This document shows positions 1-8,933 of a stretch of 64,000 nt of DNA, piece by piece. The notes beneath the pieces are model-generated. The model had not been told where the DNA came from, did not search any database, and saw nothing but the letters and a program-made list of their open reading frames with translations. Where the stretch lies: the NCBI RefSeq assembly GCF_900108485.1, contig NZ_FNXF01000001.1, positions 124,001 through 188,000 of the forward strand. The letters are read 5' to 3'. Position 1 is the stretch's first letter, and each line of letters starts with the position of its first letter. Origin of the DNA: Rheinheimera pacifica (lineage in GTDB: Bacteria > Pseudomonadota > Gammaproteobacteria > Enterobacterales > Alteromonadaceae). The position numbers and the translations under genes were made by a program.

Positions 1-146
1 GCTGCCAGTTCAGCACGGATCAGCACGCAAGCCTGCTGCACTAAGGCAGATATGGCCGGGTCAATGCGCTGGTCAAAATACAGCATCAAAGCATTTTCAC
101 CGGCGACAGTCAGCTGATACTGCGGCTTACTTATGCCCATACTCAT
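1..146 (-). CDS. pxpB: 5-oxoprolinase subunit B, N-terminal part (runs off the window)
   Basis: Reading leftwards from ATG at 146, the visible 48 residues include the stretch GENALMLYFDQRIDPAISAL, which resembles the N-terminus of the PxpB/KipI family. PxpB forms, with PxpA and PxpC, the prokaryotic ATP-dependent 5-oxoprolinase that opens 5-oxo-L-proline to glutamate in the cytoplasm. The start codon overlaps the pxpA stop (ATGA), typical of translational coupling in a pxpABC operon. A second in-frame ATG at 140 is possible. The gene continues beyond base 1, so catalytic and C-terminal parts cannot be judged. Confidence 0.8.
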   Translation of the reverse strand, partial: MSMGISKPQYQLTVAGENALMLYFDQRIDPAISALVQQACVLIRAELA

Positions 147-868
147 TTTAACAGGGCCCTTATTTGCTGCACCTGGGCAATAGCGGCCTGGTTATCACCA
201 TGTACACACAGTGTATCGGCGTTAAGCGGCAGTTGTTTGCCGGTTGCGGTGGTTACTGTGCCGTGTTTAACCAGCTGGGCAACCTGTGTCAGCATCTCAT
301 CAGCATGTAATACGGCGCCCGGCTGGCTGCGCGGGGTGAGTTTGCCATCGTCGGTGTAACGCCGGTCGGCGAAGGCTTCAAATAACAGAGTAACGCCTTT
401 GGCGGCAGCTAAATCGCGGTATTGTTGCTGCTCTGCTGTGGCCAAAATCATCAATTTAAGCGGTTTATAGTAGCGGGCCACGGCGTCCAGTACCGCGTCA
501 AATACAGCTGGTTTGCCCATCATATCGTTGTATAAAGCACCATGTGGTTTGACATAGCTAAGGCTTAACCCCGCGCTTTGTGCCATACCATCCAGTGCAG
601 CAATCTGATAATGCAGACAGTTCACTATTTCGCTGTGCGACAAGGCCATACTGCGCCGGCCAAAGCCTTGCAAATCGGGGTAAGAAGGGTGTGCACCTAC
701 AATAACACTGTGCTGTTTTGCCAGTTGTAAGGTTTTTGCCATTACATCCGCATCACCGGCATGAAAACCACAGGCAATATTGGCCATATCAATATGTGGC
801 ATCACATCGCTGTCCAGCCCCATTTGCCAGCTGCCAAAGCTTTCACCGAGATCACAGTTCAGTTTCAT
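143..868 (-). CDS. pxpA: 5-oxoprolinase subunit A (LamB/YcsF family)
   Basis: A 241-residue protein starting MKLNCDLGESFG, with IACGFHAGD and VGAHPSYPD: the hallmark metal-binding His/Asp motifs of the LamB/YcsF fold. PxpA takes part in cytoplasmic ATP-dependent hydrolysis of 5-oxoproline with PxpB and PxpC. I chose the ATG at 868 because a strong ribosome binding site (GGAGGG) lies just before it and family members begin here; an upstream in-frame ATG at 901 would add 11 residues of no family character. It overlaps pxpB by four bases. The full length fits the family. Confidence 0.93.
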   Translation of the reverse strand: MKLNCDLGESFGSWQMGLDSDVMPHIDMANIACGFHAGDADVMAKTLQLAKQHSVIVGAHPSYPDLQGFGRRSMALSHSEIVNCLHYQIAALDGMAQSAGLSLSYVKPHGALYNDMMGKPAVFDAVLDAVARYYKPLKLMILATAEQQQYRDLAAAKGVTLLFEAFADRRYTDDGKLTPRSQPGAVLHADEMLTQVAQLVKHGTVTTATGKQLPLNADTLCVHGDNQAAIAQVQQIRALLK

Positions 869-1016
869 CTTCCCTCCGCAATGGAAAAATAATTTATTCA
901 TATTGCGTTCAATTTTAGTAATAGTCTAGTCGGATGCGACCAGTTGCTGCTGTCTGCTGGTCGCATAAGTCTATAAGCAGGGTAGCAAGTATGCCCTGTT
1001 GTTGGCAAAAACTGCT

Positions 1017-2171
1017 TTATGTGATGGCGGTGTTGTGTTTTAACACCCGGTTTTGCATTTCATGCAGCCGCGAGCTGCAACGGGCGAAGGAGAATGCCAG
1101 TTGTCTGGCCTGATATAGTTCGTTAACCGGCACCTGGGCGCTAAGTAGTAGCAAGGTGCCTCTGTCGTAGCATTCATCTACCAGGGCGATAAAGCGGCGC
1201 GCTTCGTTGTCCAGTTTGCTTACGTAGTATTCTTTGTGCTCACGCTGATAACAGTCTTCAACGCCGTGCACTATCGGCTTATCGGCCAGGTAGCTAAATT
1301 GCGGCACGCCATGCACGGCAATGGCAGCGTATTGGCCACACAGCGCCATATAATCCAGCTGGCTGCGCGGCCCGGCGCAAAGGGCGTTAAAGTTAAAACC
1401 AATAAGGCGTTGGTTATGCCACAGTGCCGGTACAGTGCGGCTTAGCAAGTTAATAGCCGGCAAAGCTGTCAGGGGGCCACTGAGCTGTTCTGCTTTTTGC
1501 TGCAAGGTTGTCAGGCTGGCGCCCTGCAGATAATATGGCCAGCTTTGTTGCTGGCGCAGGCGGTAATCTTCGCCACTGTCCAGAGTCACCACTTCGCAGT
1601 GTTGCTGTAGTAAGGCGATAGTGGGTAAAAAACGCTGCCGTTGCAGGCCGTTGGCGTATAGTTGCTCTGGTAAAGCATTTGAGGTGGTAACCAATACCAC
1701 GCCAGCATTAAACAAATGGCGCCACAGCGTACCGAGTAACATGGCATCGCCGATATCGTTGACAAAAAACTCATCAAAACACAATACCCGGTACTGCGCT
1801 GCCCACTGAGCGGCAATATGCTGCAGCGGATCTGGCTGGCCGCTTAGCTGGTGCAGCTCCTGGTGGATACGTGCCATAAAATGATGAAAATGCAGCCGGA
1901 TTTTCTGCGGTGTTTGCAACTGTTGGTAAAACAGATCCATCAGCAGGGTTTTGCCACGGCCAACCGGCCCCTGGATATATAAACCGCGCAGCACAGACTG
2001 ATCACCGGTGCTACGGCCGGTACTTAGCTTTTGTGCCAGCAGCGATAAGCGTTGCAGCAACTGATACTGGTTTTCGTCGTAGCTTAGCGCTGCTGTGGCA
2101 ACCTGTTGTTGGTAAATGGTAACTGGAATAACAGCCTCTCTTAAGCGGTTGTCAGGTGTAACCGGGCACAC
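1017..2171 (-). CDS. zapE: Cell division protein ZapE (AFG1-type P-loop ATPase)
   Basis: The protein carries a Walker A (GPVGRGKT), a Walker B (VLCFDEFFVND) and the family blocks RLHFHHFMARIHQEL, TTSNALPEQLYANGLQRQRFLP and EARRFIALVDE, close to E. coli ZapE. ZapE is a cytoplasmic ATPase that associates with the FtsZ ring under some stress conditions. The start is uncertain. The frame is open up to ATG 2264 (415 residues), with another ATG at 2237, but E. coli ZapE has 375 residues and the sequence before the GTG at 2171 has no family character and overlaps the divergent GFA gene, so the GTG (384 residues) is preferred. The C-terminus ends in a short non-conserved tail after RLHEMQ. Confidence 0.88.
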   Translation of the reverse strand: MCPVTPDNRLREAVIPVTIYQQQVATAALSYDENQYQLLQRLSLLAQKLSTGRSTGDQSVLRGLYIQGPVGRGKTLLMDLFYQQLQTPQKIRLHFHHFMARIHQELHQLSGQPDPLQHIAAQWAAQYRVLCFDEFFVNDIGDAMLLGTLWRHLFNAGVVLVTTSNALPEQLYANGLQRQRFLPTIALLQQHCEVVTLDSGEDYRLRQQQSWPYYLQGASLTTLQQKAEQLSGPLTALPAINLLSRTVPALWHNQRLIGFNFNALCAGPRSQLDYMALCGQYAAIAVHGVPQFSYLADKPIVHGVEDCYQREHKEYYVSKLDNEARRFIALVDECYDRGTLLLLSAQVPVNELYQARQLAFSFARCSSRLHEMQNRVLKHNTAIT

Positions 2172-2257
2172 AATTATTGTCGCAATGTTCAGAGCCGGAC
2201 GCGAATAAAAATAGTGCTGTGCTAAAGTTTGTAGCATTAACCAGAAGGGAGCATAAC

Positions 2258-2677
2258 ATGTCAATTCAACGTAAAGGCAGTTGCCTGTGTGGCAAAGTTA
2301 TTATCAGTGCGGCAAAAGCAGAAGGTAAGATAGGCGCCTGCCACTGTGATATGTGCAGGCGCTGGGGTGGCGGGCCACTGCTGGCGATTGATTGTGGTAC
2401 AGACGTTAAGTTTAGCGGTGAGCAATATATCCGGGCTTTTCGTTCATCCGACTGGGCCGAGCGGGGTTTTTGCGCCGAATGTGGTACACATTTGTTTTAC
2501 CGCTTAAGCCAGAATGGCCAATATATTATGCCGGCAGGGTTATTTGATAACAGCGATGATTTAGTGCTCGATCATCAGGTGTGTATCGACAGCAAACCGG
2601 GCTATTACAACTTTGCCGAACACACACCTACTATGACCTGCGACGAGATGTTTGCTGCTTTCGCCCCAGCACAATAA
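2258..2677 (+). CDS. GFA-family zinc-binding protein (glutathione-dependent formaldehyde-activating enzyme-like)
   Basis: A 139-residue protein with the cysteine set of the GFA/CENP-V fold: GSCLCGKV near the start, CHCDMCRRW about residue 33, and CAECGTHLFY about residue 75. Known members bind structural and catalytic zinc; some act on S-hydroxymethylglutathione, but most are functionally unassigned. The ATG at 2258 is preceded by AGAAGGGA and puts the first CxC motif at the usual distance; the longer reading from 2177 would run through the upstream region of divergent zapE. It is a single gene followed by leftward GH115, with no operon partner. Family assignment is sure, substrate is not. 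Confidence 0.85.
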   Translation: MSIQRKGSCLCGKVIISAAKAEGKIGACHCDMCRRWGGGPLLAIDCGTDVKFSGEQYIRAFRSSDWAERGFCAECGTHLFYRLSQNGQYIMPAGLFDNSDDLVLDHQVCIDSKPGYYNFAEHTPTMTCDEMFAAFAPAQ

Positions 2678-2718
2678 ATAGGTGGGCAAAGCTGGTGTAA
2701 CCTGGCAGCAAACAGCTG

Positions 2719-5604
2719 CTAGCGCAGCCGTTTGCTTTCTTGTGGGCCAAGATAACTGGGTTGAAGGCCGCCGGTGTCTATCAGCAGTTTTTGCAGCACC
2801 AGCGCCGGGTCTACCAGATAAATACGCAGTGTATGGGCTCCGGGCTTAGTTACCTGCAGCGGGCTGCTGATAATACGCACACCATCCAGTACCGACTTCT
2901 CCCACACCTGCTGGCTGTTATCGGCCAGAGTATCAACCAGTTGCGGCGGGTTGTTATTTAGTGCCACGGCAAAACGCAGGCCGCGCCCCGGCACTAAGTC
3001 CAGCGTGGGTGCCACTATGCTGTGCAGGGTAAAACTACCGGTGCTGTGAAAAAACAGCGGATACTCCAAGTAAGGCGCCTGTTTTACTGGGCCGGCTTGA
3101 TAATCCGGCACTGTCATAGCCGACATTGAAGAATGCGTACGGCCATGGCCGGGAATTTCCTGCCACCAGGCTTGCTTGTTATTGGCAACCGTTTTGCCAC
3201 TGGCGGCTTCGATAGCAATATAGCCATCAGCTTCAACAAAACCCTGTGTGGCTGTTGTAGCGGGTTTTACTGCGGCCAGCTGTATTTTGGCACCGCCCCA
3301 GCCGGTACCCTGAATATGCACTTCGGCGTTATTCAGCCCGGTTTGGGCTTTGCTCCAGTCAACGGATACGGCAATTTGCTGCTCAACGCCGATTTTGCCG
3401 CTGCTGTGGCTCAGTGTTACCCAATCTGCTGAGGCTTTAGCGCTAAACTCAAACGGCACTGTGCCTTTATTAAACACTTCAATCATACGTTGCTGCTGGC
3501 CATGCGGGTAAAAAGGCTCCATTGCCAGTTGCTGGCCCTGATACTCGCTTATTGGCCACGACAGTGGCGAACCTTCGGCGGCTACGCCCATATCAGCCAC
3601 CGCCATAGGTTCAGCTACCGAGACAACCGGCATCAGGTTAGCCGGTGGGTTACGCCAGTAAGTAAAACCGATATGCGGCTGCGACATCATGTGGTTCCAG
3701 CGGCCATTGCCCAGGCTATGGTATTGCGCTGTCAGTTCGGCGTCGCGGTTAAACCAAAACCGTACCTGCTGCGCCCAGTAGTTGGTGCTTACCCGGCCCT
3801 GCGCGCCATGCAGCTGGTTTATGGCCACCGCGCGGTTTAGCTCAAACACCGCCTGGCTGGCTTTTAGCGGGTGGGCAACCAACTGAATGTAAGCATCCTG
3901 CATAGCGGGGGCTAATTGCTGTTGCACCTGATCTGATGTCGCCACCAGTTGCGCCAGTTCGTCACTGATACGCTGCGCTTCACTGTAGTGAAAAATACTA
4001 TAAGTACCGGGTTCTACCGCTTCAGGCTTACGCCGGCCATTATGCCGGGTATAGCCCTGAATTAATTCAGCGATAGTTGCAGCATGCGCTGTGCCAAATT
4101 GTTGAGTTGCCCAGTCAGTGGCAAATTGCTGCAAATTGTTAGCGTTAAAGGCGTCCGGGTTCCAGGCCATACGTAAGAAAAAGTCGATAGGAAATTCCAT
4201 CGGCTTAAGATCGCCAACATTCACTATCCAGATACGGTCAGCCTGAAATTGCCAGGCCAGGTTCATCTGCTCCCAGATTTTTGCCAGGGGTACGGTATTA
4301 ATCCAGCGATAAGAGCGGGGGTGGCCTACATAATCAAAATGATAATAAACACCAGCGCCACCTGCCCGGTTGCGCTCACTGGCGGTAGGCAAACGGCGGA
4401 TATTGCCAAAGTTATCATCGGCCCACAGCAGGGTAACATCGTCCGGTACCCGCATGCCGCGTTCGTAAAAGCCCTGTACTTCTTTATACAGCGCCCATAC
4501 CTGCGGCACAGTTTCAACCGGACGGTCGGTAAAGGTTTCCCGCAAAATAGTGCGCTGATCGGCCACTATCTGTTGCAGTAACTCAATATTGTCACCTTCG
4601 CTCATCGGTTCATCCTCCTGGCCGCGCATACCCAGTGTAAAAATACTTTCCAGGTTTTTATGCCGCTGTGCGCCGTGCTGCCAGAACTTATAGATATTGT
4701 CGCGGTTGGTAGAGTACTCCCACGGCCCTTCGCCGTAACGGTTCCACTCTTTGTCGGCGCGCATCATCGGCTCGTGATGGCTGTTGCTCATCACTATGCC
4801 CATTTCATCGGCCAGAATAGCATTTTGCGGATCATCATCGGCAAAGGCATTGTTCCACATCGCCGGCCATAAAAAGTTGGCTTTAAGCCTTTGTAACAGC
4901 TCAAATACATGGATATAAAACTGGCTGTTATAGTCGCCGAATTTTTCGTGTACCCAGTTTGTTAATGCCGGGTGTTCGTCGTTCAGAAAAATGCCGCGAT
5001 ATTTTACCTTTGGTGCGTCACTGATGGTGGTGCCCGCTTTAATATACAGCTGATCGCGCTTAATTACCGGCACATCAGCCCACCAGTGCCACGGTGAAAC
5101 ACCAAGGGTTTCGGCCAGATCAAACACGCCGTAAATCGCGCCGCGTTTGTCACTGCCGGCAATAACCAGAGCTTGCGCTATGCCCGGCATCGGTTGCTCT
5201 ACTACTTGAATAAGATAGGCTTCCCACTTGCCGGCAATAGTGCTGGTATCCAGCTTGCCCGCGGCTGCCAGCTGATCCAGCAGCGGGTTATTACCCAGGG
5301 TGCCGATAATCAGCACTTGCCCGGTTGGCTCATTTTTGGCGCTGTGGCTGATGTTCAGCTGTTTACCACTGACTTTGGCGATATCTTGTTGCAGGCTGTT
5401 AACAGCCCGCAATAAGCCTTTATGATCCTGCTCTGCAACCACAATAGTGGCCTGGCTGTTTTTGCCTACCAGTGCAAAGTCAGCTTTACCGGGTGTCAGT
5501 GCCAGATAATTACCCGGTAAGGCGTAAGTACTCAGGCTAAACAGCACACAACACAGCAGTAAACAGTGCAGTAATACAAAGTGCAGTAGTAAACACGGTT
5601 TCAT
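2719..5604 (-). CDS. GH115 xylan alpha-1,2-glucuronidase, secreted
   Basis: A 961-residue protein with a hydrophobic signal peptide (residues 1-28, ending STYALPG), then family GH115 blocks: KVKYRGIFLNDEHPAL, FIHVFELL-type segment, NFLWPAMWNNAF, MSNSHHEPMMR and GMRGQEDEPM in the catalytic barrel, with C-terminal beta-rich domains. GH115 enzymes remove (4-O-methyl-)glucuronic acid from internal and terminal xylose of glucuronoxylan, which fits the surrounding xylan genes. Its ATG overlaps the stop of the upstream GH43 gene by one base (TGATG), so the two are translationally coupled. Expected location is periplasm or outside the cell. Confidence 0.9.
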   Translation of the reverse strand: MKPCLLLHFVLLHCLLLCCVLFSLSTYALPGNYLALTPGKADFALVGKNSQATIVVAEQDHKGLLRAVNSLQQDIAKVSGKQLNISHSAKNEPTGQVLIIGTLGNNPLLDQLAAAGKLDTSTIAGKWEAYLIQVVEQPMPGIAQALVIAGSDKRGAIYGVFDLAETLGVSPWHWWADVPVIKRDQLYIKAGTTISDAPKVKYRGIFLNDEHPALTNWVHEKFGDYNSQFYIHVFELLQRLKANFLWPAMWNNAFADDDPQNAILADEMGIVMSNSHHEPMMRADKEWNRYGEGPWEYSTNRDNIYKFWQHGAQRHKNLESIFTLGMRGQEDEPMSEGDNIELLQQIVADQRTILRETFTDRPVETVPQVWALYKEVQGFYERGMRVPDDVTLLWADDNFGNIRRLPTASERNRAGGAGVYYHFDYVGHPRSYRWINTVPLAKIWEQMNLAWQFQADRIWIVNVGDLKPMEFPIDFFLRMAWNPDAFNANNLQQFATDWATQQFGTAHAATIAELIQGYTRHNGRRKPEAVEPGTYSIFHYSEAQRISDELAQLVATSDQVQQQLAPAMQDAYIQLVAHPLKASQAVFELNRAVAINQLHGAQGRVSTNYWAQQVRFWFNRDAELTAQYHSLGNGRWNHMMSQPHIGFTYWRNPPANLMPVVSVAEPMAVADMGVAAEGSPLSWPISEYQGQQLAMEPFYPHGQQQRMIEVFNKGTVPFEFSAKASADWVTLSHSSGKIGVEQQIAVSVDWSKAQTGLNNAEVHIQGTGWGGAKIQLAAVKPATTATQGFVEADGYIAIEAASGKTVANNKQAWWQEIPGHGRTHSSMSAMTVPDYQAGPVKQAPYLEYPLFFHSTGSFTLHSIVAPTLDLVPGRGLRFAVALNNNPPQLVDTLADNSQQVWEKSVLDGVRIISSPLQVTKPGAHTLRIYLVDPALVLQKLLIDTGGLQPSYLGPQESKRLR

Positions 5605-7343
5605 CAGTTGCCCCCGGTTTCCTGTCGGCTATGTAAACCCAGCATGGTGCCAACAAAACCACCGGCTACCTGCGTGCTTAGCAGTGTGGCGTCCTGGGTG
5701 CCTGCCAGTGGTTGCCAGTCATCGTTGCCCGGTGCGTAGTAAAAGCTGATGCTGCCGGCACGGCCGCTTATTTTCAGGCAGATTTGGTCAGTGGCTTTGG
5801 TTAGCGGCTGGCTGGCTATTTGCTGTGGTGCGCCGCCGTTGGCCTGTTCCAGAAAAATGATCACCTGCTCACCCTGGTTTTTAATACCCAGATAGTAGTG
5901 ATATTGCTCGTTCTGAAACGCGACTATTCCGGCAGAAAATGTGTCAGTAGAGGGTTGCCCGCCGGGCAGCGCTAAGCTGGTGCTGGCATCAAAATGGGTA
6001 TGTTGCTGGCGCCGGCCGATAAACGCCGGTTGTTCTGACGAATCCAGCCCGCTGGCACCAGCTTGCAGCCTAAGTTGCTGGTTGTTCAGGCTAAGCCAGC
6101 TCTGGTCATATTTACGTAGGGTATTCCAGTTTAAATCCAGTGTGTTAGCGCTAAAGTCGTCACGCCAGGTAAAATTGCCGGTTAACGGCTGTGCTACCGG
6201 CACAGTGGCTAAGCTGGTTGGTGCAGCCAGGCGGTAAGGAATGGTTTCGCCGGCAGGTAAAATATGCGGCCAGCCATCCTGCCAGCTAACCGGCAATAAG
6301 AAGGTTTCGCGGCCGGTATTAAAATAGCGCTGCTGATAGGCGCGGCTGGCCAGAAATACCGCCCACCAGCTGCCATCGGGCAGTTGCACAAAGTCGGCAT
6401 GGCCGGCGGTAGTAATAGGATCTGGCCGCTCAGGCGCCAGATCGCGCTGGGTCAGAATTGGGTTGCCGCTATAAGGTACAAAGGGCTCTGCCAGGCTGCG
6501 GCTGCGAAAAATTACCGCCGAATGCTGATCTGCCGTGCCGCCTTCAGCACACAATAAATAATACCAGCCATCATGTTTATACAGGTGCGGCGCTTCAATC
6601 CAGATAGGCTTAGTGCTTAAGTCAACACCGCCATTAACCAACAGCCGTTGTGAATCCGCTACAATTTTTTGGCTTTGTGGGTCGTACTGCCATAACCAAA
6701 TGGCTTTATGGCCTTCGTACAGTGATTCGACAGGGTCGCCATTATGGGCAATATACACCTTGCCATCGTCATCAAAAAAGATATCCGGATCAATGCCTTC
6801 TACTTCTGGTAACCAGATAGGGTCAGACCAGGGGCCAGCCGGATCGGTGGCTGTAAGAATAAAGTTACCGCCTCTGTCTACTACGGTGGTGATAATATAG
6901 TAAGTGCCGTCATGGTAGCGCAGCGTAGGGGCGAAAATACCGCGCGATACCTGCAAGCCGTCCATTTCCATCTGCGACTGGCGCGTTAGCGCATAGCCAA
7001 TAAGCTGCCAGTTTACCAGATCGCGGCTATGTAAAATGGGTAGCCCGGGCGTGTAGGTAAAAGACGACACCGTCATATAATAGTCATCGCCGTTGCGGGT
7101 AATGCTGGGGTCGGGGAAAAACCCCGCCAGCACCGGGTTCTGATAGGTGCCCTGCGGTAATGGCTCAGCAAACAGCGGGTCAAGCCCCTGATATTCAAAC
7201 CAGTTAATGTGTGCGGCTGCAGGTCCAGGTACAGTTGCAGTGGTGTTGTTTGCCGCTGTATCAACAGCGGGTTGGCAGGCGCTTAAGCAAAATATCAGCC
7301 CCAGCACCGATTGTCGTAACACCGCCCGATAGTTGTTTGTCAT
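5604..7343 (-). CDS. GH43 beta-xylosidase/arabinofuranosidase, lipoprotein
   Basis: A 579-residue protein beginning with a lipoprotein signal (lipobox LSAC, Cys about residue 23). The five-bladed GH43 propeller follows: NPVLAGFFPDPSI with the catalytic-base Asp, EGIDPDIFFDDDGK with the pKa-modulating Asp, and WIEAPHLYK with the acid Glu. A C-terminal beta-sandwich of the beta-xylosidase C2 type (from about residue 390) is as in XynB-like enzymes. It would act on xylo-oligosaccharides or arabinoxylan side chains at a membrane surface. It is the first gene of a two-gene leftward unit with GH115 and lies just after xylR in the same direction, separated by a terminator-like hairpin. Confidence 0.88.
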   Translation of the reverse strand: MTNNYRAVLRQSVLGLIFCLSACQPAVDTAANNTTATVPGPAAAHINWFEYQGLDPLFAEPLPQGTYQNPVLAGFFPDPSITRNGDDYYMTVSSFTYTPGLPILHSRDLVNWQLIGYALTRQSQMEMDGLQVSRGIFAPTLRYHDGTYYIITTVVDRGGNFILTATDPAGPWSDPIWLPEVEGIDPDIFFDDDGKVYIAHNGDPVESLYEGHKAIWLWQYDPQSQKIVADSQRLLVNGGVDLSTKPIWIEAPHLYKHDGWYYLLCAEGGTADQHSAVIFRSRSLAEPFVPYSGNPILTQRDLAPERPDPITTAGHADFVQLPDGSWWAVFLASRAYQQRYFNTGRETFLLPVSWQDGWPHILPAGETIPYRLAAPTSLATVPVAQPLTGNFTWRDDFSANTLDLNWNTLRKYDQSWLSLNNQQLRLQAGASGLDSSEQPAFIGRRQQHTHFDASTSLALPGGQPSTDTFSAGIVAFQNEQYHYYLGIKNQGEQVIIFLEQANGGAPQQIASQPLTKATDQICLKISGRAGSISFYYAPGNDDWQPLAGTQDATLLSTQVAGGFVGTMLGLHSRQETGGN

Positions 7344-7414
7344 TTATAACACTCCCGCTGTTAATGCCGTGCCAGCCTGTGCGCTGGCCCCGTAACATAA
7401 AAGGTAGTGTTATT

Positions 7415-7447
7415 AAAAGGAAAAAGGCCATATTCATCAATGGCCTT
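7415..7447 (-). terminator. Terminator-like hairpin after xylR
   Basis: On the minus strand AAGGCCA pairs with TGGCCTT around a ten-base loop and is followed by TTTCC and TTTT. It lies between the xylR stop and the GH43 start, so GH43-GH115 probably needs its own promoter or readthrough. Confidence 0.65.
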
Positions 7448-7525
7448 AGTGTTATGAAAATACGTCTGCGCTGTGCGTTTTTTTACGTAAAGCGCCGGCG
7501 GGGCAGGTGGCAGCCGCTGTAAGGA

Positions 7526-8722
7526 TTAGTCATTTACCGCCATGCCATTAAAGGTGTCATTGCGCTCAGTACGATACTCTTTTGGTGTCTGGCTGAAATG
7601 ACGCTGAAATACAGCATACATATACTGCAACGACGGATAACCGCACATTTTGGCAATTTCAGTGGGGTTAACCTGGGTTTCTTTCAGCATTTTGCAGGCT
7701 TTGCTCAGTTTCTGGTTATGCAATTCTGTGTGAATTGAATGGCCACGCTCTGAGCGAAAGCGTTGTTCCAGATTAGAGCGCGAAATACCAACAAAGTCAG
7801 TCACCTGCTCAACCTTGGCACCACGGGTAGCATTGCGGCGAATGTAATGCATGGCCTGAATCACATAAGGATCGCGCAGTGCTTTAAAGTCGGTAGACTG
7901 GCGCGCCGCCACGCCCACCGGTGGCACCAGAATCCGCTTATTACCCACGTCAATATTGTTCAGCTGCATATGCAGCAGCTTGGCGGCTTTGTAACCCATT
8001 TCAAAACAGCCCTGGGTTACCGAACTTAAACAAATACGGCTGAGGTAACGGGCTATGTCATCATCATCGATGCCGATAATGGCAATATTATCCGGCACAA
8101 TAATACCGACATGCTCGCAGGCCTGCAGCAAATGGCGGGCGCGGGAGTCGGTTACGGCAATAATACCTATAGGTTTAGGCAGGCTCTGGATCCAGTCGGT
8201 CAGGCGGTTCATGGCATATTGCCAGGTTTCTGGCCGCGTGCAGTGGCCCTGATACACCTGGCAGTCGTAGCCATCTTGTGCGGTAAGTGCACGCACGGCA
8301 TTTTCGCGCTCTTTTGCCCAGCGGTGTTGTTCATCGGCAGGCACGCTGTAAAACGCAAAACGGTCCAGCCCTTTGCGTTTTAAATGCTCATAGGCGCTTT
8401 GTACTACGGCATAGTTGTCAGTAGCCACATAGGGTACTGCCGGATAATCGGCTGCGTTGCTGTATGAACCACCCACGCCGACCACCGGTTTCACTGAACC
8501 TGCCAGTGCGCGCTGAATATTCATATCATCAAAATCGGCAATAATGCCGTCGCCGCTCCATTCGTGGATATGCTCCAGCCGGCAGAGAAAATCCTCTTCC
8601 AGATACAGATCCCAATCCACTTTAGATGACTGTAAATAGTGCCCTATACCCTCAATAACCTGTCGATCGTAAACTTTGTTCGCATTAAACAACAACGTAA
8701 TGCTGTGTTTTGCTTTAAACAT
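7526..8722 (-). CDS. xylR: Xylose-responsive activator XylR (LacI-like sensor, AraC-type DNA-binding domain)
   Basis: A 398-residue protein very close in layout to E. coli XylR: N-terminal MFKAKHSITLLFNANKVYDR, a periplasmic-binding-protein-like sensor with the blocks GDGIIADFDD, VGVGGSY, AVTDSRARH and IIGIDDDDI, and a C-terminal AraC-type double helix-turn-helix (VIQAMHYIRRNA to MCGYPSLQYMYAVF). In E. coli XylR binds xylose and activates xylAB and xylose transport. It is divergent from xylB, with a shared 211-bp intergenic region holding a candidate operator. Its position inside the hydrolase genes suggests it also controls the xylanolytic enzymes, which is inference. Confidence 0.95.
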   Translation of the reverse strand: MFKAKHSITLLFNANKVYDRQVIEGIGHYLQSSKVDWDLYLEEDFLCRLEHIHEWSGDGIIADFDDMNIQRALAGSVKPVVGVGGSYSNAADYPAVPYVATDNYAVVQSAYEHLKRKGLDRFAFYSVPADEQHRWAKERENAVRALTAQDGYDCQVYQGHCTRPETWQYAMNRLTDWIQSLPKPIGIIAVTDSRARHLLQACEHVGIIVPDNIAIIGIDDDDIARYLSRICLSSVTQGCFEMGYKAAKLLHMQLNNIDVGNKRILVPPVGVAARQSTDFKALRDPYVIQAMHYIRRNATRGAKVEQVTDFVGISRSNLEQRFRSERGHSIHTELHNQKLSKACKMLKETQVNPTEIAKMCGYPSLQYMYAVFQRHFSQTPKEYRTERNDTFNGMAVND

Positions 8723-8830
8723 ATCCCCGCCCCGTCTGGTTTATCTGATTATTATTTTTGTTTTTTATTTTTAACTAAAATAGTGCAAGCGTGTTCAATA
8801 TTAGACCAGCCAGCGCTGCTGGCAAATGAG

Positions 8831-8870
8831 AAAACATAATTCAGCCACTAATTATGAATTTTCGTAATTG
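8831..8870. promoter_or_regulatory. Candidate XylR operator between xylR and xylB
   Basis: Two blocks, AAAACATAATTC and GAATTTTCGTAATT, lie about 14 bases apart in the divergent promoter region. Very similar blocks (AAACATAATTC and TTTCGTTAAT) recur between the sugar porter and the GH8 gene at 15297-15332. Such paired half-sites fit a dimeric AraC-family activator. The role is inferred from position and recurrence only. Confidence 0.45.
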
Positions 8871-8933
8871 CTGCTGGTAGCCGGCTCATCAAAGATGCGT
8901 TTATCAGCGCTAACATTCGGATAATTATTGCAA